Source of the DNA: Betaproteobacteria bacterium MOLA814
Lineage (GTDB): Bacteria; Pseudomonadota; Gammaproteobacteria; Burkholderiales; Burkholderiaceae_C
Length of the DNA: 64,000 nucleotides
Direction of reading: 5' to 3'
NCBI GenBank assembly: GCA_000496475.1
Contig: AYMW01000002.1
Coordinates: forward strand, 186,001-250,000
Made by a program: the position numbers and the translations under genes. The notes beneath the pieces were generated by a model that did no database searches, had not been told where the DNA came from, and saw only the letters and a program-made list of their open reading frames with translations. This document shows, in pieces, positions 59,379 to 64,000 of this stretch (position 1 is its first letter; every line of letters begins with the position of its first letter).

Positions 59379-60635
59379 TTAAATACCAAACAACAAACGC
59401 GAAGGATCCTCCAACGCTTCTTTCATGGTCACCAAACCCAAAACGGCTTCGCGTCCATCAATGATGCGGTGGTCGTAGCTCATTGCAAGGTAGTTAATAG
59501 GTCGCACTACAACTTGGCCATTTTCTACAACCGCACGGTCTTTGGTTGCGTGAACACCCAAAATAGCCGACTGTGGTGGATTGATAATTGGCGTGGACAA
59601 CATGGATCCAAATACACCACCGTTGGAGATGGAGAAAGTACCACCAGTCATTTCTTCTAGGCCCAACTTGCCCTCTTTGGCCTTGTTGCCGTATTCGGCA
59701 ATTTTGATCTCAATATCAGCAAAACTCATCTGATCGGCGTTGCGCAAAATTGGCACGACAAGACCACGAGGAGAACCAACCGCAATCCCGATGTCAAAGT
59801 AGCCGTGGTAAACAATGTCGTTGCCGTCAACAGACGCATTCAGCAAAGGATAGCGCTTGAGTGCTGCTACAGCAGCCTTGACAAAAAAGCTCATAAAGCC
59901 CAAACGCACACCATGCTCTTTTTCAAATTTCTCTTGGTATTTTTTACGCAGTTCCATGACTGGTGCCATGTTCACCTCGTTAAACGTTGTGAGAATGGCA
60001 TTGGTCGCTTGTGATTGCAACAAACGCTCTGCAACACGTGCACGCAAACGGCTCATAGGAACACGCTGCTCAGGCCTGTCGCCCAAATCTGGTGCCAGTG
60101 TAGGAACTTGTGGCAACACCTTGGTCGGTACGCCAGTGGGAATAGACGAAGCAGCAACTGCGGCAGCAGGTTTGCTGACAGCGGCCAACACATCACCCTT
60201 TGTAACGCGTCCGTCCTTGCCAGTTCCGGACACAGACCCAGCGGCCATACCGTTGTCTGCCATGTGTTTAGACGCAGCTGGAGAGGCTACACCAGCCATG
60301 TTTTTAGCAGGTGCTGCGGCGGTAGCGCTAGGTGCGCTGGCAACTGACGCAGCCGTGGTTGATTTTGCGGCAGCTTCCGGGGCGGTGCCTTTGCCCTCGG
60401 TATCTATTGTGGCTAGCACTTGGTCAGAGCCAACAGTGGCGCCATCACCTTGAATGATTTCAGACAGCACACCAGACGAGGGTGCAGGCACTTCTAGCAC
60501 CACTTTGTCCGTTTCAACTTCAATCAATATTTCGTCGGCAGTCACCATATCACCGACTTTTTTCTTCCAGGTCATCAACGTGGCTTCTTCTACAGACTCC
60601 GACAGTTCAGGGACCTTAACTTCTACGATTGCCAT
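59379..60635 (-). CDS. odhB: 2-oxoglutarate dehydrogenase E2, dihydrolipoamide succinyltransferase
   Basis: Core acyltransferase of the complex (also called SucB), 418 residues from the ATG at 60635. The lipoyl domain carries Lys44 in VETDKVVLE. An Ala/Pro-rich linker, a peripheral-subunit-binding domain ([20 protein letters not shown]) and the catalytic domain with [14 protein letters not shown] follow. One lipoyl domain only, as expected for the succinyl type. Confidence 0.96.
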   Translation of the reverse strand: MAIVEVKVPELSESVEEATLMTWKKKVGDMVTADEILIEVETDKVVLEVPAPSSGVLSEIIQGDGATVGSDQVLATIDTEGKGTAPEAAAKSTTAASVASAPSATAAAPAKNMAGVASPAASKHMADNGMAAGSVSGTGKDGRVTKGDVLAAVSKPAAAVAASSIPTGVPTKVLPQVPTLAPDLGDRPEQRVPMSRLRARVAERLLQSQATNAILTTFNEVNMAPVMELRKKYQEKFEKEHGVRLGFMSFFVKAAVAALKRYPLLNASVDGNDIVYHGYFDIGIAVGSPRGLVVPILRNADQMSFADIEIKIAEYGNKAKEGKLGLEEMTGGTFSISNGGVFGSMLSTPIINPPQSAILGVHATKDRAVVENGQVVVRPINYLAMSYDHRIIDGREAVLGLVTMKEALEDPSRLLFGI

Positions 60636-60671
60636 TTTTAATTCCTTGCAAAGCTTTGCTTTGTGTGCAGA

Positions 60672-60701
60672 CACACCTGAGTCTCTTTAGACCCAGGTGT
60701 G
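60672..60701. other. Hairpin in the odhA-odhB spacer
   Basis: CACACCTG (60672-60679) pairs with CAGGTGTG (60694-60701). One mismatch later GTCT (60681-60684) pairs with AGAC (60689-60692) around the loop CTTT. There is no T-run, so it is more likely an mRNA-stability or processing element than a terminator. Confidence 0.5.
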
Positions 60702-60741
60702 CGTGCGTGTCATCAGTGCTAATTGTGTGCGTTGAGCGTGG

Positions 60742-63618
60742 TTACTTGGTAAGCACAAAGCCTTTGAGCTTGCCAAAAGCAGCCTCAATGAGGCTCTTTT
60801 GCTGCTCTTGGTGCAGGTGTGCGTACCCAACGGCTGGGGATGCAGACGCGGCACGACCGGCATAACCCAGCTTTTGTCCTTCGCGCATGTTCTCATGCAA
60901 GTAATGCTGCACAAAAAACCAAGCGCCTTGGTTTTGTGGTTCATCTTGACACCACACAATGTCAACCACATTGGTGTAGGTTTTGAGTTCCGCCACAAAG
61001 GCTTTGTGTGGGAATGGGTACAACTGCTCCACGCGCAAAATAACCACGTCTTTGGTGCCCAATTCGTCGCGTTTCTTGACCAGGTCGTAATAGACTTTTC
61101 CTGAGCAACAAATAATACGCTTGACCTTTGCCGCAGCTTTTTTAATGGCCTCATTGCTTTCGGGAATGATGGTCTGAAAAATGCCCTCGGTGAACTCAGA
61201 CAGAGGCGATGCGGCATCCTTGGCGCGCAACAAACTCTTGGGCGTCATGATGATCAACGGCTTACGCAAGTTGCGCACCATTTGGCGGCGCAACACGTGG
61301 AAGATCTGGCTGGCGGTTGTAGGCTGAACCACTTGAATATTGGTGTCTGCAGCCAACTGCATAAACCGCTCCAAACGAGCTGACGAGTGTTCTGGTCCTT
61401 GACCTTCGTAGCCGTGGGGCAGCATCAAAGTGATGCCATTGACTCGGCCCCACTTGACCTCGCCCGAGGCAATGAACTGGTCAATCACCACTTGTGCACC
61501 GTTGACGAAATCACCAAACTGCGCTTCCCAAATCACCAATGTATTGGGGTCATTCGAAGCGTAGCCATACTCAAAGCCTAAAACAGCTTCTTCTGACAAA
61601 ATTGAATCAATGACGACAAACGGGGCTTGACCGTCAGAGACATTTTGCAAAGGCACATAAGAGCCCTCGTCATATTGCTTGCGATCTTGGTCATGGATAA
61701 CAGAATGGCGGTGCGTGAACGTACCGCGACCACAGTCTTCGCCAGACAAGCGCACAGGGTAGCCGCTGGCAACCAACGACGCAAACGCCATGTGCTCGCC
61801 CATACCCCAGTCGACAGGGATATCGCCCCTGCCCATTGCGGCTCGGTCCTTGTAGACTTTTTGGACCAACGGGTGAACGGTAATGTCGGTAGGCATGGTT
61901 GTCAGGCGTTCGGACAAACGACTCCACTCAGACAGTGGAATAGCCGTATCACCCGCGTCTGTCCAAGCCTTACCCAAATACGGGGCCCAATCAACCGCAA
62001 ACTTGCTTTTGAAATTGGTCAGTACGGGGTCTACAGTGTGTCGGCCCTCATCTAAAGCAGCTCTGTAGCTTTTAGCCAAGTCATCACCCAAGGTGTCGCC
62101 CAGGCCTTGGGCTTGTAACTTGTCTGCGTACAACTTGCGCGTTCCAGGATGGGCGCTGACACGTTTGTACATAAGGGGTTGTGTGATCGAGGGCGTATCT
62201 TGTTCGTTGTGGCCTAGCTTGCGGAAACAAACAATATCGACCACCACATCCTTTTGGAATTCCATGCGGTATTCCAACGCCAAACGCGTGGCCATAACAA
62301 CAGCTTCGGGGTCATCCGCATTGACATGCAACACGGGCGATTCAATCATTTTGACCACGTCGGTGCAGTATATGGTTGAGCGACTGTCACGCGGATCGCT
62401 GGTCGTGAACCCGATTTGGTTGTTGATGACCAAGTGCACCGTGCCGCCCGTTGTGTAGCCACGGGTTTCGGCCAGCGCCAAGGTCTCCATCACCACACCT
62501 TGACCAGCAAATGCCGCATCGCCGTGAACCAACACAGGCAGCACTTGCAAACCTTTTGGATCCCCACGTCTATCCATACGCGCGCGAACAGATCCTTCAA
62601 CGACTGGGTTCACAATTTCTAAGTGAGAGGGATTGAATGCCAAAGTCAGGTGAACAGGGCCACCGGGTGTAGGCACATCGCTGGAGAAACCTTGGTGGTA
62701 CTTCACGTCGCCACTGGGCAAGTCTTCAGGGGCTGTGTGATCGAACTCGGCAAACAGATTTTTGGGCATCTTGCCCAAGGTGTTGACCAACACATTCAAG
62801 CGACCGCGGTGAGCCATGCCAATCACAATTTCTTGAACACCCTTTTCTCCACCGCGCAAAATCAGTTCATCCAAAGCAGCGATAAAGCTCTCACCACCCT
62901 CTAAAGAGAATCGCTTCTGCCCAACGTACTTGGTGTGCAGGAAACGCTCAAGACCTTCTGCGGCAGTGAGACGACTTAAGATGTGGATTTTTTGATCAGC
63001 TGAGAGGGCCGCTTTTGAACGAATACCTTCCAGCTTTTGTTGCCACCAGCGCTTTTGCGTCTGGTCGGTAATGTACATGTACTCGACCCCAAGGGTCCCG
63101 CAATACGTTTCGCGTAACGCGTTGAGCAAATCACGCAGCGACATCGTTTCTTTGCCAAAAAACGTGTTGCTGGTGTTAAAAATTGTTTCTTGGTCGGCAT
63201 CGCCTAGACCGTAAAAAGCAGGGTCTAGCTCAGGGATGTTTTCACGGATTTGGTGCTTGAGTGGATCCAAATCGGCATGCCGTGAGCCCACGTTTCTGTA
63301 TGCGGCAATCAGCTGTTGAACAGCCACTCGCTTGCGACCCATTTCAGAGTCAGGATTGCTTTGCACCACTTTGGTGGTGCCCTGCTTGGCCATTGCAGCG
63401 AAGGCATTGACCACTGGCAAGTGCGGCAAATCCCGCATGTCGCTGCCATCAACGGCAGGCACATTTTGAAGCGCGTCAAAGTAACTGCGCCACTCTTCAG
63501 TGACTGTGGTGGGATTGCTGAGATAGTTCTCGTAAATTTCCTCTACGTACGGTGCGTTACCGCCGAAAAGATACGAATTGCCACTAAAGGACTTGTAGAC
63601 GCTATTGGTCTCACTCAT
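60742..63618 (-). CDS. odhA: 2-oxoglutarate dehydrogenase E1 component
   Basis: Thiamine-diphosphate decarboxylase of the TCA cycle (also called SucA), 958 residues. Family blocks in order: SYLFGGNAPYVEEIYENYL, FSLEGGESFIAALDELI, IGMAHRGRLNVLVNTLGK, HGDAAFAGQGVVMETLALA, VINNQIGFTTSDPRDSRST and KLGHNEQDTPSITQPLMY. The C-terminal GGRAASASPA-like SAP region is seen as YAGRAASASPAVGYAHLH. A strong GGAGGT ribosome site precedes the ATG by 10 bases. First gene of odhA-odhB-lpd. Confidence 0.97.
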   Translation of the reverse strand: MSETNSVYKSFSGNSYLFGGNAPYVEEIYENYLSNPTTVTEEWRSYFDALQNVPAVDGSDMRDLPHLPVVNAFAAMAKQGTTKVVQSNPDSEMGRKRVAVQQLIAAYRNVGSRHADLDPLKHQIRENIPELDPAFYGLGDADQETIFNTSNTFFGKETMSLRDLLNALRETYCGTLGVEYMYITDQTQKRWWQQKLEGIRSKAALSADQKIHILSRLTAAEGLERFLHTKYVGQKRFSLEGGESFIAALDELILRGGEKGVQEIVIGMAHRGRLNVLVNTLGKMPKNLFAEFDHTAPEDLPSGDVKYHQGFSSDVPTPGGPVHLTLAFNPSHLEIVNPVVEGSVRARMDRRGDPKGLQVLPVLVHGDAAFAGQGVVMETLALAETRGYTTGGTVHLVINNQIGFTTSDPRDSRSTIYCTDVVKMIESPVLHVNADDPEAVVMATRLALEYRMEFQKDVVVDIVCFRKLGHNEQDTPSITQPLMYKRVSAHPGTRKLYADKLQAQGLGDTLGDDLAKSYRAALDEGRHTVDPVLTNFKSKFAVDWAPYLGKAWTDAGDTAIPLSEWSRLSERLTTMPTDITVHPLVQKVYKDRAAMGRGDIPVDWGMGEHMAFASLVASGYPVRLSGEDCGRGTFTHRHSVIHDQDRKQYDEGSYVPLQNVSDGQAPFVVIDSILSEEAVLGFEYGYASNDPNTLVIWEAQFGDFVNGAQVVIDQFIASGEVKWGRVNGITLMLPHGYEGQGPEHSSARLERFMQLAADTNIQVVQPTTASQIFHVLRRQMVRNLRKPLIIMTPKSLLRAKDAASPLSEFTEGIFQTIIPESNEAIKKAAAKVKRIICCSGKVYYDLVKKRDELGTKDVVILRVEQLYPFPHKAFVAELKTYTNVVDIVWCQDEPQNQGAWFFVQHYLHENMREGQKLGYAGRAASASPAVGYAHLHQEQQKSLIEAAFGKLKGFVLTK

Positions 63619-63634
63619 TATTTCGCTGACCTCC

Positions 63635-63651
63635 GTTTTCCTATGGAAAAC
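63635..63651. promoter_or_regulatory. Palindrome touching the odhA ribosome-binding site
   Basis: GTTTTCC-TAT-GGAAAAC is a perfect inverted repeat with 7-base arms and 3-base centre. It abuts the odhA Shine-Dalgarno GGAGGT (63629-63634, minus strand). It could be an operator or an RNA hairpin that affects initiation; this is inference. Confidence 0.45.
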
Positions 63652-63905
63652 ATAAGTTGGGTAAAAAAACCTCCTGCGACACGGCTGAACCGATTAGCGG
63701 ATGCGACGGTGACATAGAGGGGTCATTGTGCAAGTCTTATTATGCGCCTGATATGCATGCACTTGCACTTAAATGGATAAGTAAAGAAACCAATGAGTCG
63801 ATGAGACTTCAGCATGAGCACCTGTCACATGGAAAAACACCAACAATGCCAAGGAGACACTTAAACAGACATACCCTGTAGCAACCGCTTTTATTGTTTA
63901 CGGGT

Positions 63906-63937
63906 CTATTTGGCTATTTGGCTATTTGGCTATTTGA
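63906..63937. repeat. Tandem octamer repeat CTATTTGG
   Basis: Three perfect copies of CTATTTGG (63906-63929) are followed by a fourth that differs only in its last base (CTATTTGA, 63930-63937). It lies about 290 bases upstream of odhA, outside any recognised gene. Confidence 0.8.
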
Positions 63938-64000
63938 GATGAGCCTGATGAACTCGCCCTGACTGAAACTCCACCCTTGCTCTCGCCCACAGCAACAGAG

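Larger units (their letters stand above)
63619..64000. other. Upstream region of odhA, no credible gene
   Basis: About 380 bases that should hold the odhA promoter. A 74-residue open frame on the plus strand has no family features. Visible structures are the palindrome at 63635-63651 and the tandem octamer at 63906-63937. Confidence 0.5.

Noticed and set aside
63657-63881. 74-residue plus-strand ORF near the right edge
   Set aside because: No domain, no clear ribosome site, lies across the expected odhA promoter region.

Overview
The window looks like a chromosomal segment of a beta-proteobacterium of the order Burkholderiales. The gene order supports this: rluD/bamD, scpB-rluB-ndk-rlmN-pilF-rodZ-ispG-hisS-yfgM-bamB-der-hfq-hflX-hflK-hflC-hisZ-purA, and odhA-odhB-lpd-zapE. 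Base composition is moderate for this group, and no genus can be named from the sequence alone. No phage, insertion sequence, CRISPR array, rRNA or tRNA was recognised.

Left part (1-12.7 kb). Two branched-chain amino-acid-type ABC permeases (livH, livM) and an acyl-CoA ligase lie on the minus strand. A plus-strand group follows: selO, yciB, bolA and a parvulin-type peptidyl-prolyl isomerase. It converges on an alpha/beta hydrolase and purL.

Central part (12.8-24.2 kb). This is the most unusual region. Seven tightly packed plus-strand genes encode a chemosensory complex: CheA, CheW, two HAMP-less transmembrane receptors, CheR, CheB, and a receiver domain fused to a class III cyclase whose residues predict adenylate specificity. 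The next plus-strand gene resembles a eukaryote-type (class I) cyclic-nucleotide phosphodiesterase and keeps all its metal ligands. Divergent from cheA is a translationally coupled pair of small cyclic-nucleotide-binding-domain proteins. No cheY, cheZ, cheD or flagellar gene is present. The locus therefore appears to hold input (receptors), relay (CheA), cAMP synthesis, cAMP breakdown and candidate cAMP readers: a self-contained chemosensory cAMP system.

Middle housekeeping part (24.2-33.5 kb). map-glnD, a peptide deformylase, a small c-type cytochrome, rlmB, a YbbA/LolD-type ATPase divergent from tesA, mnmH (selU), and a cystathionine beta-lyase-like PLP enzyme.

Right part (33.5-64 kb). A long, mostly minus-strand core block covers purine salvage and synthesis, the HisZ regulatory subunit, the HflKC protease modulators, HflX, Hfq, Der, outer-membrane assembly (BamB, BamD), YfgM, HisS, IspG, RodZ, PilF, RlmN, Ndk, RluB, ScpB and RluD. 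A YoaA/DinG-type helicase, ZapE and the 2-oxoglutarate dehydrogenase operon (odhA/sucA, odhB/sucB, lpd) follow. The lpd end carries a clear Rho-independent terminator. The last 380 bases upstream of odhA hold a palindrome beside its ribosome-binding site and a tandem octamer repeat, but no credible gene.
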